Of a DNA stretch of 64,000 nt, positions 26,261-35,250 are shown piece by piece. A program made the translations under genes and the position numbers. The notes under the pieces were generated by a model. The model saw only the letters and a list, made by a program, of their open reading frames with translations. It ran no database searches and was not told the DNA's origin. The stretch is taken from assembly GCA_039029315.1 (NCBI GenBank), contig JBCCGK010000059.1, positions 1-64,000 on the forward strand, written 5' to 3'. This DNA is from JBCCCJ01 sp039029315 (GTDB lineage: Bacteria > Bacteroidota > Bacteroidia > J057). The number at the start of each line of letters is the position of its first letter. The stretch's first letter is position 1.

Positions 26261-27432
26261 TTGCTAGCTTGCTTATTGACTCTCCTAAGCCAGATCGAGA
26301 GAAGAGGGATGCCCAAAAACAAATAAGGGTAGTAGGTAATGAGTCTCCACAAAGAAGCAAGAATCAGGACAAATCCAGCGCCTTCTGCCAGATCGGCAGG
26401 AAGTTGGGTCGCCATGGCAGCATACTCAGCAAACAATCTGCCGAATACCCCTTCCGCTACCCCTGAGCTTCCGGGAGTAGGGGAGAGGATCATCATGACA
26501 AACATGATGGCTTGGCGGGCATATGCTGCCAAATGTTCCCCAAAACTCATCAGGACGAAGGCTGCCAACACACAGTTGAGGACGAGGTAGCGTCCCATCC
26601 AGGCCAGGAAGGTCGCAAAAAAGGCCTTCAACCAGAAGAAGAACTGTTTGCTCTGATATTCCTGAGCGGCTGTCAGAAGATCATCGGCCGTTTTGTTGCC
26701 TACTTGTTGCCATCGCCGAAGCAACCTCAGAGAGAACACCCATCGGATCAGTCTGCTGGAGATGGTAGGATTGATGAACAGGGCAAAAGCAAGAAATATG
26801 GTATAGCTGACCAATATGCCATAGATGACCCAGAATCCCACTACTAATCCTGCTCCCAGAAAAGACCCTTCTTGGCCGTGAAGTGGTTCAAATAAGGCTG
26901 TCGTATCTACGAACAGAACAACAGCAGGGAGCATCAAAATATAAAACAGCTCATCAAAAAAAATGGTAACAAAGACAATGGCAGTACTCTTGCCGATGGA
27001 TATTTTTTCCTTGAAGAACAAATAGATAGCAATAGGAGAACCGCCTACGATGGAAGGAGTAGCGGCAGATGCAAATTCCCACAAGAGGGTTACTTGGAAG
27101 GCGGCCTTCCAACTCAAATGCCCATCCGTCAGAATTCTCATTCGCCAGATATACCCAAAATCACGCATCATCATGCAGACAAATCCGATCCCCATCATTT
27201 GCAGAACACGGGTGCTCCAGGGGATGTCTCGGATGGGATTGAGCCCTTCAGCTTGTAATTGATACATGGCATAGCCCAGCACGAGTACTCCAATCAGGAG
27301 CGGCCAGATGATATTTCTCAGTCGAAATGATTTGAGGACCTCCTCATTGGGTTGTCCTGACTCTGGTTGTGTGCTTGGAGGAGGATCTTGTATCTCAGAT
27401 GGTGCGTCTGAAGGAAGTTTCATAGAATGCAA
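26257..27432 (-). CDS. Integral membrane protein, LPG-synthase-TM/flippase-like family
   Basis: The 391-residue protein has a cytoplasmic Pro-rich N-terminal tail (1-40) and about seven to nine hydrophobic helices. These match the lysylphosphatidylglycerol synthase TM/UPF0104 (AglD-like) family, seen in GGSPIAIYLFFKEKISIGKSTAIVF and the SPTPGSSGVAEG motif near residue 320. Family members include lipid flippases and glycosyl-lipid transporters; a lipid or polyprenol substrate is the best guess. It overlaps the acyl-CoA carboxylase gene by 4 bases. Confidence 0.85.
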   Translation of the reverse strand: MHSMKLPSDAPSEIQDPPPSTQPESGQPNEEVLKSFRLRNIIWPLLIGVLVLGYAMYQLQAEGLNPIRDIPWSTRVLQMMGIGFVCMMMRDFGYIWRMRILTDGHLSWKAAFQVTLLWEFASAATPSIVGGSPIAIYLFFKEKISIGKSTAIVFVTIFFDELFYILMLPAVVLFVDTTALFEPLHGQEGSFLGAGLVVGFWVIYGILVSYTIFLAFALFINPTISSRLIRWVFSLRLLRRWQQVGNKTADDLLTAAQEYQSKQFFFWLKAFFATFLAWMGRYLVLNCVLAAFVLMSFGEHLAAYARQAIMFVMMILSPTPGSSGVAEGVFGRLFAEYAAMATQLPADLAEGAGFVLILASLWRLITYYPYLFLGIPLLSIWLRRVNKQASK

Positions 27433-27493
27433 AATTCTTCAATGACCAAAGATAGGGAGAATTTAAGAAGATCCAGTATGCACTGATGTAAGA

Positions 27494-27910
27494 TTAGTTG
27501 AGTTTTGATTCAATTTGATCCCAATTAGCCCCTTCCCAATAAGATTCCAAATAAGGAAAGAGTTCTTTTCTTTCAAATCGGATGTACAATTGCAGTTCTT
27601 CCTCGATCAGAGCCAAGGTGACGGCTTTTCGCCGAGGAAGGGTATGGAGCTTTTTTTGCAGACCCCTTAAGCGTTTTTGCCGGTTTCTGGTTTTTTTCCT
27701 GACAAGGTCTTCCTTTGGCAATGCCTGGAGAAGGATTTCTTCCTTTTGGAAATGGTCCAAGATACAAGAATGATAACATGCGTTGGCTAATTGTGCGACT
27801 TCTTCAAAGGTTTGTTTTTGATGGATTCCCAATCTGATTTGTGTACAAAGGTGTTGTTCAGCCTCGTGGCTGTCTGCAAACAATTCAGAGAAATTAGGTT
27901 TTTGGGCCAT
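27494..27910 (-). CDS. Hemerythrin-like HHE protein with incomplete ligand set
   Basis: A 138-residue helical protein. The spacing of SHEAEQHL near the N terminus, CYHSCILDHFQKEE in the middle and FERKELFPYLE near the C terminus is that of HHE/hemerythrin-like di-iron bundles. The usual His that precedes the last RFExxELFP motif appears replaced (ELQLYIRFE), so the metal site may be incomplete. It stands alone, 62 bases from the flippase-like gene upstream. Function is unknown; a redox or oxygen-sensing role would follow only if metal binding is kept. Confidence 0.6.
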   Translation of the reverse strand: MAQKPNFSELFADSHEAEQHLCTQIRLGIHQKQTFEEVAQLANACYHSCILDHFQKEEILLQALPKEDLVRKKTRNRQKRLRGLQKKLHTLPRRKAVTLALIEEELQLYIRFERKELFPYLESYWEGANWDQIESKLN

Positions 27911-28198
27911 ATTTTCCTCTATTCTACAACCATGCCAGGAAATTCACTTGTTGGAAATGTTGGAGGTAATGAATTGATTGATAGGAGGTTGTGTATGGCT
28001 ATGCGACAAGTTGTAGCGCTTCTTGTAAAGATGTTGTGTCAAAAATGTCTCAGTTCTGGAGGTGTCGCTGCTGCTTTTTCCCAATAGAAAAGAGAATAGA
28101 CTGATTATTAGGGTGTTGACTGTGCTGAAAATGACTCACTGCAACGAGCTTGATGCTTGGGAATCAGGTGAATATAATTGTTGTGTGCCAGTTTTGTC
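27911..28198. other. Intergenic region, no feature seen
   Basis: About 290 bases between the hemerythrin-like gene and the sigma54 activator gene. I see no gene, no strong hairpin and no repeat copy. It may hold the terminator of the activator gene and the promoter of the hemerythrin-like gene. Confidence 0.4.
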
Positions 28199-29572
28199 TC
28201 AGTTCGAATAAATGGACTTGTTCAAATTGAGCCGTTCCATGATGCGATAAAAAGATCTTCGCGGGACTCTTGCAAGCAGGGCTGCCTTGCTCACATTGCC
28301 ATTGGCTTCCATGAGATAATGCTGAACAGCCCTGCGCTCAAACTGATCAATGACCTTCTCCCGATTGACAGCAAAGCCCTCCGAAAAGTCTACCAGGGTT
28401 CCTACATTTTGGATGAACATCGGCAAATGCTCCGGCAGGATTTTACTTCCCTGACATAAAATAACAGCTCTTTCGATGATGCTTTGCAATTCTCTTAAAT
28501 TTCCGGGAAAGGAATACTCACAGAGCAGCTCCATGGCCTTTGCTTCGATGTTTCTTACCTTTTTGTTCAGTTTGACATTGGCTTTTTGGAGAAAGTGGTG
28601 TGTGAGCAGGGGAATATCTTCTGGCCGCTCTCTCAGGGGGGGCAACTCTATGGTGAATGTATTGAGCCGATAATAGAGATCTTCACGAAAGGCGCCTTCT
28701 TTGATGCGCATATGGAGATCTCGATTGGTCGCAGCAATGATGCGGGTTTGAAGAATTTTGGTTTTGGTAGATCCTACAGGCCTGATCTCCCCAAATTGAA
28801 GAAAACGAAGCAATTTGACCTGCATTTCCAGGGAAATATCCCCAATTTCATCTAAAAAGATGGTGCCGCCATCTGCCATTTCCAGTAGGCCAGGCTTGTC
28901 TTTGCTTGCCCCTGTGAACGCACCTTTTTTGTACCCAAATAATTCACTTTCCAATAGCTGGGGAACAAAAGCAGTACAATTGATTTTTAAAAATGGTTGA
29001 TTTTTAAGTTCACTGGTTTCCTGGATGACCTGGGCGATGACCTCTTTTCCTGTACCCGTCTCGCCGATGATAAGAACAGAAGATCGTGTAGGCGCAACCT
29101 GTTTGATCATTTGTTCAATTTCCCGCATTTTGGGATTGGAGCCAAAGTGCGCCTGATTGTTGTAGTTGGTTTCGATATGGGTTTTGAGCCTGTCGTATTT
29201 TTCTTCCAGCAGGAGCTTATCTGTTCTGGCTTCCAGGAGGGCCCAAATAAACTTTGCTGCGGCGCCATCGATGATTCTGATGTCTGGATCAATGATCTGT
29301 TTGAGGGAATGCCAGGTATCTTTTTGGCCAGTGGCATCCACGATCATATCAATCTGAAATTCACGATTTCCCAAAAATACTGCTGCAGTCTGTGAGGTAG
29401 GGATCCCCAGATCATGTGCCAATGAGATGCCAGCAGCTTTGGGGTCAATATCCACAACGGCGACGATACTGATGGTCGGATCTTCAAAAAATAGTTCCAG
29501 AAGTGCCTTTCCGCCCTTCCCGGCTCCAAGGATCATGATGTGGGTGATATGTCCATCTTCTGTGGCTTGCAT
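28199..29572 (-). CDS. Sigma54-dependent activator with a Rossmann (NAD-binding-like) sensor domain
   Basis: From the ATG at 29572 the protein has 457 residues. Residues 10-115 form a Rossmann-type nucleotide-binding domain with the glycine-rich loop GAGKGGKA (16-23) in place of a receiver domain. The AAA+ domain follows with Walker A GETGTGKE (170-177), the sigma54-contacting GAFTGA loop (217-222), Walker B TIFLDEIGD (237-245) and a sensor Arg finger region YYRLNTF. The C terminus has a Fis-type HTH (KAALLARVPRRSFYRIMERL). It should activate sigma54 promoters in response to a nucleotide or redox ligand. The sequence upstream (29573-29932) contains no clear -24/-12 site. Confidence 0.9.
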   Translation of the reverse strand: MQATEDGHITHIMILGAGKGGKALLELFFEDPTISIVAVVDIDPKAAGISLAHDLGIPTSQTAAVFLGNREFQIDMIVDATGQKDTWHSLKQIIDPDIRIIDGAAAKFIWALLEARTDKLLLEEKYDRLKTHIETNYNNQAHFGSNPKMREIEQMIKQVAPTRSSVLIIGETGTGKEVIAQVIQETSELKNQPFLKINCTAFVPQLLESELFGYKKGAFTGASKDKPGLLEMADGGTIFLDEIGDISLEMQVKLLRFLQFGEIRPVGSTKTKILQTRIIAATNRDLHMRIKEGAFREDLYYRLNTFTIELPPLRERPEDIPLLTHHFLQKANVKLNKKVRNIEAKAMELLCEYSFPGNLRELQSIIERAVILCQGSKILPEHLPMFIQNVGTLVDFSEGFAVNREKVIDQFERRAVQHYLMEANGNVSKAALLARVPRRSFYRIMERLNLNKSIYSN

Positions 29573-29932
29573 AGTGTTAGAGTCTAATCTCAAAAGGCCT
29601 GCATGAATCAACAAAAAGTAAAGCGTTTTTGTAAGGAAAATGCTCAAAATTGTATGGAAAATTTTGAAAAACAGATCTTAAACACGGGAGGGAGTCAGAA
29701 ATGCTACCCGGTTTATTTTTTTCAAATCTGTAGAATTTTTATATTTATGAGAATTCAGAAGTCAAAGCAAAAGACATAAAAAGGAATATTCTGCTTTGGT
29801 GATTAAATAATAGTTTCCTAGCTTGTGCGTTTGTTTAGAAGAAGGAAATACTTTTTTTACAGTAATTCCGATGTCTGGAAGATCATAAAAACCTTATAGC
29901 ATATTTTTTAGATACTCCCCAAACCTGAACCT
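29573..29932. other. AT-rich divergent intergenic region
   Basis: 360 bases separate the sigma54 activator (leftward) from the first TPR gene (rightward). The region is AT-rich and must hold both promoters. I cannot pick out a convincing TTTG/TAnnTTTG pair or a GG/GC sigma54 site, and there is no repeat element. Confidence 0.4.
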
Positions 29933-30961
29933 ATGAAGCGCATTTTTCTTGTCTTGGTGATTGCCCTTCCTTGGGTACTTATGGCCCAACCCAATCCAAC
30001 CATTCAAGCCTTTAAAGCAGAAAAATTATTTGTCAAGGGAAGAACATTATTTGAAACCGGAGACTATACGGCTGCCATAGATATGTTCAATCAAGTGGTA
30101 GAACTGGACGAGAACCATACCATGGTCTTTGAGATGCGTGGAGATGCTTTCTATGAATTGGGAAGATATCGGGAAGCCCTTGCTGATTATCGGGATGCCT
30201 CACGGATTCACCCTGAAAATGCAGAACTGAGAAACAATATGGGCGTAGTGGCGGCTCAACTTGGCATGTATGCTGCAGCTTCGAGCTATTTCAATGAAGC
30301 ATTGGAGATCAACCCGGAACATGAAACGGCCCGTGAGAATCTGACAAAGGCCCAAAGGCGCGCACAGGATGATCCCGCCTTCAATGGAAGACTAGCCACC
30401 AATACCAGAAACAAAGAACAGGAGCGGCAAAAATTTCGAGATCAGCTGAAAGGAAAAAGCAATCGAAATTCTCCGATCTCCAACCGCAATCCCAAATCCA
30501 ACACCACCACCAATAGCCGAAAGAACTCCAAAACGCAGAAGGCTCCTTCCAGATTTCCTCATTCTTATCTGAAACGAGATCGGGAAATTCAAGTCGGACA
30601 GCAATCTGACCCATTTTTTAATATCGTCAAGGTCCAGGTATCCAAATCGACAACCCGGATTACCTTCGAACTGGAAAGCAGTGGTGATGAGCCCTTCACG
30701 GTCAAGTTGGATGGAAAAAACAGCCCGAATTCCTTTTATATCACTGATCGTGCGATGAGTCGTACCTTTAAATTGTTGAAAATAACTGGCCTTCGTGGCT
30801 GGCCCAACGAGCCCTATGTGCTTCATCCAGAGGATCCTCCTTTGATTGTTGTCGCTGAATTTGAGCGAATAGCAGAGGATATGTACATCTTTCATCTGTT
30901 GGAAGGTAGACAAGAAAGAGAGGGAACCTGGGACTTTTGGGACGTCAAACTTACTGACTAA
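29933..30961 (+). CDS. Secreted TPR protein, first of two tandem paralogues
   Basis: The 342-residue protein has a signal peptide (MKRIFLVLVIALPWVLMAQ) and three TPR-like repeats at about 28-140, for example LFETGDYTAAIDMFNQVVELDENH. A basic, Asn/Ser-rich low-complexity linker follows (about 150-220). The C-terminal domain of about 120 residues (FFNIVKVQVSKSTTRITFELES to LLEGRQEREGTWDFWDVKL) recurs in the next gene. It is therefore a periplasmic or surface adaptor of unknown job. The two paralogous genes are 33 bases apart before any start correction. Confidence 0.82.
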   Translation: MKRIFLVLVIALPWVLMAQPNPTIQAFKAEKLFVKGRTLFETGDYTAAIDMFNQVVELDENHTMVFEMRGDAFYELGRYREALADYRDASRIHPENAELRNNMGVVAAQLGMYAAASSYFNEALEINPEHETARENLTKAQRRAQDDPAFNGRLATNTRNKEQERQKFRDQLKGKSNRNSPISNRNPKSNTTTNSRKNSKTQKAPSRFPHSYLKRDREIQVGQQSDPFFNIVKVQVSKSTTRITFELESSGDEPFTVKLDGKNSPNSFYITDRAMSRTFKLLKITGLRGWPNEPYVLHPEDPPLIVVAEFERIAEDMYIFHLLEGRQEREGTWDFWDVKLTD

Positions 30962-31042
30962 TGAGTATATGTCTTTGCCCTACCTTCACTTAATTTGAAC
31001 CCCATTCATTCATACATGTGGACTATGATAGGTACCTACACC

Positions 31043-32266
31043 ATGAGAAAAGTTCTTCAAATAACGCTCTTGATTATTCCGCTAGCTTGTTCTTTTGTAA
31101 TTGCCCAACCCAGCCGCGCATCTTCTTATGTTGAAAAAGGTCGAGAGGCCTATGAAAAAGGAGATGTACAGACCGCTCTTCGTGAATTCGAAGAAGCCCT
31201 TGAGTATGACAAAACACAGCCTAATATCTATACCTACCTGGGAAATATCTATTTCATCATGGGAGAGTATGATCAGGCTGAATCCTTCTTTACCCGTGCA
31301 CTGGAGCAGTATTGGAAAAATGCACGCTCGAACCCACAAGGAACTTATCGAGAAGGGGACATCATCATTTTAGATCCGAAAGAGAATTCTGCAACCACCG
31401 AAGCGATGTTGTACAACAATCGTGGAGCTGCCAGGTACCGTCTGGGAGATATCAATGATGCCATGCTCGATTTCGAAGAAGCGCTAGGCCTCCAACCAGG
31501 CCTGGAAGTTGCCCAAATCAATCAGGAAACTGCTGTTGATGGAACCGGAGGCATCGTATCCACCGGAATCCCTGGCAGATATCAATCTCCAAATTCTCGA
31601 ACAAGACAACCCATCAGTTCTTCTTCGAGAAGAAATCCAACTTCTTCCAAAGGGAAAACAACGATTAACCCTCGCTTTAGAAAAGATACGAGACACCCCA
31701 GACCCAAGAATGTCGCTGCTCCCTTTGATTTGAATGCACAACGTCAGGCTTCTGAAAACATTCGGGAGACTCGTCTTGAGATCATCGATATGGCCGAAAA
31801 TGGAGAGTCTCGTGGCCTTCCCTTTGATTTATTTTCCCGGAAACCCTTTGTCAAGCGAAAGGTGCCTGCAAGGGGGAAAATCTATCGCAAACCTGCCATC
31901 AAGGGAAGTTCTCAGGATTATATCTCGATTGAAGAGGTGAAGATCACCACCAAAGAAACGCGCATCAGAATTCGGGTAGAAAATCCTGATTCCAGATCTT
32001 ATCGTCTATCTTTGAACAAACCCAATTCTGAAGGCGCCTATTACATCAACGATCGATCTGGATCGAGCAGAAGTAAGGTTCGATTGAGGAAGATTGAAGG
32101 AATTGAGCAATACCCCAATTCCTCAGAACTCAAACCATTTAGTACGATCGAATTTACGCTTGTATTTGGCAAAATCCCCGATACCATGGGGTTCATCAAT
32201 ATTCTGGAAGGCAGAACGGAAGATGGTTCCGAATGGAACTTCTACGGCGTTGACCTGAGACGTTGA
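31043..32266 (+). CDS. Secreted TPR protein, second of two tandem paralogues
   Basis: The best start is the ATG at 31043 (MRKVLQITLLIIPLACSFVIAQ), which gives a signal peptide and 407 residues; an upstream ATG at 30995 would put this signal inside the protein. TPR-like repeats lie at about 30-160 (YEKGDVQTALREFEEALEYDK), then a Ser/Arg/Lys-rich linker (about 185-240). The C-terminal domain (ISIEEVKITTKETRIRIRVEN to INILEGRTEDGSEWNFYGVDL) is clearly homologous to the C terminus of the preceding gene, which indicates a tandem duplication. A strong terminator follows. Confidence 0.82.
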   Translation: MRKVLQITLLIIPLACSFVIAQPSRASSYVEKGREAYEKGDVQTALREFEEALEYDKTQPNIYTYLGNIYFIMGEYDQAESFFTRALEQYWKNARSNPQGTYREGDIIILDPKENSATTEAMLYNNRGAARYRLGDINDAMLDFEEALGLQPGLEVAQINQETAVDGTGGIVSTGIPGRYQSPNSRTRQPISSSSRRNPTSSKGKTTINPRFRKDTRHPRPKNVAAPFDLNAQRQASENIRETRLEIIDMAENGESRGLPFDLFSRKPFVKRKVPARGKIYRKPAIKGSSQDYISIEEVKITTKETRIRIRVENPDSRSYRLSLNKPNSEGAYYINDRSGSSRSKVRLRKIEGIEQYPNSSELKPFSTIEFTLVFGKIPDTMGFINILEGRTEDGSEWNFYGVDLRR

Positions 32267-32300
32267 TGATATAAGCTTTGTTTCACAGCTAAGCTCATTG

Positions 32301-32326
32301 GCATCTGCTTTTGCAGATGCTTTTTT
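32301..32326 (+). terminator. Rho-independent terminator of the TPR pair
   Basis: A perfect 8-base stem GCATCTGC/GCAGATGC with a TTTT loop is followed by six T residues. It starts 34 bases after the stop of the second TPR gene and separates it from the repeat element. Confidence 0.9.
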
Positions 32327-32350
32327 CTGTATCTTTTTTTGCGGAAGTGA

Positions 32351-32517
32351 TTAAGAGACTGTTTAGGAATCTGTGCTGAGAATTTTTATCGTGTATTTTT
32401 TTCTCAGGCAAGGCTCTTTTTTGTTCTCATGGTGGTGCTATGAGAACAAAAAAGCCACAGAATGAGGAAAAAAGACGCATACAAAAAATAAGTGACAGAT
32501 TTTCAAACAGTCTCTAA
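32351..32517. repeat. MITE-like long palindrome, full-length copy
   Basis: A 167-base imperfect palindrome whose ends are AAGAGACTGTTT and AAACAGTCTCTAA, extended by near-matching TGGAATCTGT/ACAGATTTT arms. The centre forms a second hairpin of about 18 bases, CTTTTTTGTTCTCAT against ATGAGAACAAAAAAG, around GGTGGTGCT. The right third includes GACGCATACAAAAAATAAG, present in all copies. No reading frame is inside. Ends lie at TA/TAA, as for IS630/mariner-derived MITEs. It lies 50 bases before the next coding start. Confidence 0.8.
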
Positions 32518-32567
32518 GACAATATATTCAAACATCATATGTAGTCGCTCGAATCATCAATTGTCCT

Positions 32568-33818
32568 GTGTTGCCTCCTTTCTTGCGTCCATCCGCCTGC
32601 CGTATTCTACTTGGGATTTTGTGCCTGTATCAGACATCTGTGCTCATCGCACAGCAAGAGATGTTGGTGCCTCCTTCCATCCAGCATCGGGAAATGGACA
32701 TATTCCCTGCTAAGTTTACTCAGAGTGACGTTCGCGCTGGCGAAGGGCATATAGCCTTACAGTTCGACTACGCACAACCCTTTATTCTCAATCAAGAAGA
32801 TTATACATCTGCTGCCCAATCCACTGTCAAGTACATCGAACTTGTGTACACCAAGTATCCTGAGAATTTCTCAGATTGGCGTACCGATCACGACTGGCTA
32901 CTACAACAACGGTTTTTGGCTTTGTATGAGTTGGATTCAAGTTTGTTTCAGACAAGGGATATTCGCTGGCGATTGGTCTTGCAGACTGCCTGTAAGACTG
33001 AACCAGAGGCAGAGGGATTCTTTCATGGCTTTGTCCTGCATGTAGAGCCCAAGCCAGATTCTTCGCTCTTTGCCATAGCCGATACGGCACCTGAAATGCT
33101 GCCAATGATCCATGAGATTGTGTTCGGTCCCCTCAAGGACTCAAGCATCTATCATGTATTGGACAGGCACCCTCAGTGGTCAAACAAACTTGTCGTTATG
33201 GACTGGACCGCCAGCATGTATAAAAACGGTGCAGCCACCATGAACTGGCACCGGAAACAATTGGAAAATCATGCGATCAAGCATTTGGTGCTGTTCAATG
33301 ATGGCAATCGTACCCCCCATGGCCTGAAGCGATTGGGGAAGACTGGTGGCATCTATCATATCGAACCCGCAGAATTATCTGAAGTGATGGAACTGATGTT
33401 AAAGGTCCGAAGGGCTGGATTGGGCGGTGATCCTGCTGAAAATGATATTGAGGCACTTATTCGAAGCATCAAAAGCCTAAAAAACGATTATGGAGAAATC
33501 ATCCTGATCCCTGACAGAAATAGCTCTATTCGGGACATTCGCTTACTGCGATACCTGAATCACCCGATCCGTATTGTGCTGTTTCGCAACAAAAAAACCC
33601 GATCTGTAGGGCTGGGAGGAACGGGGGAATTGGTAGAGAATCATTATATCCATCCACATTATTTGACACTGGCTTCCATCACCAAGGGGTCTGTACATAC
33701 AAGCGGAAGAGATATGTATGATTTGTCAGACATGAAAGCAGGAGAATTTGTGCGATTTGGAAGCTTTCGGTATGTGAAGCAGAAAAATGGCGCGTTTAAG
33801 CAGCTGAGAAATCATTGA
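32568..33818 (+). CDS. Secreted protein with a vWA-like domain
   Basis: The 416-residue protein starts with a signal peptide (CRILLGILCLYQTSVLIAQ). The N-terminal 180 residues are beta-rich and unrecognised. From about 205 it has a vWA-like fold with a metal-site motif DWTAS (about 216-220, Thr for the first Ser), then HLVLFNDGNRTP, a conserved GGDPAENDIEALIRSIK, and IILIPDRNSSIRDI. It may bind a protein partner at the surface or in the periplasm. The repeat element lies in its upstream region, and a hairpin follows the stop. Confidence 0.72.
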   Translation: MLPPFLRPSACRILLGILCLYQTSVLIAQQEMLVPPSIQHREMDIFPAKFTQSDVRAGEGHIALQFDYAQPFILNQEDYTSAAQSTVKYIELVYTKYPENFSDWRTDHDWLLQQRFLALYELDSSLFQTRDIRWRLVLQTACKTEPEAEGFFHGFVLHVEPKPDSSLFAIADTAPEMLPMIHEIVFGPLKDSSIYHVLDRHPQWSNKLVVMDWTASMYKNGAATMNWHRKQLENHAIKHLVLFNDGNRTPHGLKRLGKTGGIYHIEPAELSEVMELMLKVRRAGLGGDPAENDIEALIRSIKSLKNDYGEIILIPDRNSSIRDIRLLRYLNHPIRIVLFRNKKTRSVGLGGTGELVENHYIHPHYLTLASITKGSVHTSGRDMYDLSDMKAGEFVRFGSFRYVKQKNGAFKQLRNH

Positions 33819-33841
33819 GAAGACATATGCTTTAGTCAATT

Positions 33842-33906
33842 GATAAACAGAAACACAAAGATACAGAGGGGCTGAAAGCCTGTTTATCTCTATACCTTTG
33901 TGTCTT
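33842..33906. terminator. Bidirectional hairpin with two alternative stems
   Basis: GATAAACAG (33842-33850) pairs with CTGTTTATC (33880-33888), while AAACACAAAGATACAGAG (33851-33868) pairs with CTCTATACCTTTGTGTCTT (33888-33906). The two stems are mutually exclusive in part. The sequence lies between two convergent genes and probably ends transcription from both sides. Confidence 0.6.
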
Positions 33907-33932
33907 TACGGGAAATTGGAAAATCTCCTTCC

Positions 33933-34532
33933 CTATTCAACCAGCAACTTGTACTGCTCAATCTCTGCATCTGTCATCCAGTGGATATCTGAAGCAGGAG
34001 CTGCATTGATGGTGAAGTAATAAAAGGCTTCAGCATCTTCCTCACTGAACCCCATTTCCTTATAGTAATCAATATAAGGTTGGTGGTTCTCATGTCCTAC
34101 TGGATAGTCTGTGGCCTCCCGACGGCCACTTCCCCAGGAATGAACACCAATCTTGCTCCCTGCCTCTCTTGTGCGCACAACACCAGAGAGATAAAAATCT
34201 ACGGCTCCTGAGGCGATCTCTGCATCAGCTGGAAGGTGAATAGCCACTTGCTGTTTTCTTACTTCCTTCGCTACAAATAAAGTTGAATCGTCATCGGAAG
34301 AACCAGGGCAATTCTTCATGATGATGTTGGTCGTGTTGGGATATGCGCTGAGGTAGTTCTTCCAGTATTGGGGAGATTGGGAATTGAGTTCTCCATTCAT
34401 GATTGCTGTAGACGCATCCTGAGAAGAAAAAATCCCATAGTCATCTGGTGCAACTACTGGCTCTTTGCAACTACTGGCAATCAGGAGAAGACTCGCAAGA
34501 AAGAGAAGGGCGATTCGATTCAATTGTCTCAT
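33933..34532 (-). CDS. Predicted lipoprotein of unknown function
   Basis: A 199-residue protein with a strong lipoprotein signal (LLFLASLLLIASSC, Cys22). The mature part contains NYLSAYPNTTNIIMKNCPGSSDD and a C-terminal segment rich in Glu/Asp (EEDAEAFYYFTINAAPASDIHWMTDAEIEQY). I recognise no domain. It stands alone between convergent and divergent neighbours. Confidence 0.72.
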   Translation of the reverse strand: MRQLNRIALLFLASLLLIASSCKEPVVAPDDYGIFSSQDASTAIMNGELNSQSPQYWKNYLSAYPNTTNIIMKNCPGSSDDDSTLFVAKEVRKQQVAIHLPADAEIASGAVDFYLSGVVRTREAGSKIGVHSWGSGRREATDYPVGHENHQPYIDYYKEMGFSEEDAEAFYYFTINAAPASDIHWMTDAEIEQYKLLVE

Positions 34533-34615
34533 AGTGGATATCTTTTGTGTAAGTTTGTTATTCGTTCACAAAGGAGACAATGAAATATCAGGGAACACCT
34601 ACGTGTGTTAGAAAT

Positions 34616-35119
34616 TTAGATATTTTTCCGGGTCCATTCTTTTAGGTAAATGATATTTGTGAGGTGATTCCCAGCTAGTTCCATCTTCTCTCTTCCAATA
34701 GAAACAAATCCATTTTTTTCATAAAACCGACGATAAGGGTTGACTTCCATCACCAGTACTGCGAGCCCATTGTGCTCATGCTGGATGTCCGAAATCACGC
34801 GATCAAGGAGGCCCTGGCCAATGCCCTTATTCTGGACTGATGCGTCAACATAGATGGTATAAAGCTCCATGCTTGAAGGAAGTTTTGCCTCTCGATCTGG
34901 GCCATAGGAAGCAAATCCACAAAGCTGTTGTTGTTCATTTTCTGCCACCCAATAGGTCGTTCCGCTTTTCATGATGCGGCTGTGTCTCCGAATCTGATGA
35001 TCGAGATTCAGATTATCCAAAAAAGAGTCTGGCAGGAAATGGCGATAGTGTTCTTGCCAGGAGCGAATCAATACATCGGCGATAGCAGGAATATCGGAGA
35101 GCGAGCCTGGTCTGAGCAT
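34616..35119 (-). CDS. GNAT-family N-acetyltransferase
   Basis: With the start at 35119 (MLRPGSLSDIPA) the protein has 167 residues; a longer start lacks domain content. The GNAT core is clear: the N-terminal LRPGSLSDIPAIADVLIRSWQE, acetyl-CoA-binding loop SVQNKGIGQGLLDRVI (about 112-127) and the closing VNPYRRFYEKNGFVSIGR. It should acetylate a small-molecule amine or a protein N terminus. Substrate unknown. Confidence 0.88.
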   Translation of the reverse strand: MLRPGSLSDIPAIADVLIRSWQEHYRHFLPDSFLDNLNLDHQIRRHSRIMKSGTTYWVAENEQQQLCGFASYGPDREAKLPSSMELYTIYVDASVQNKGIGQGLLDRVISDIQHEHNGLAVLVMEVNPYRRFYEKNGFVSIGREKMELAGNHLTNIIYLKEWTRKNI

Positions 35120-35250
35120 AGATAAGTGGGTGGACAATATTAGGTTTGATTTTGGGTATAAGGGAAATAGGGGATATAATGGCTTGATTGGTAAGATTTC
35201 TCTCTTTTTTCCCACCTAAGGATGAATCGACAAATATACATCCGCATTCT

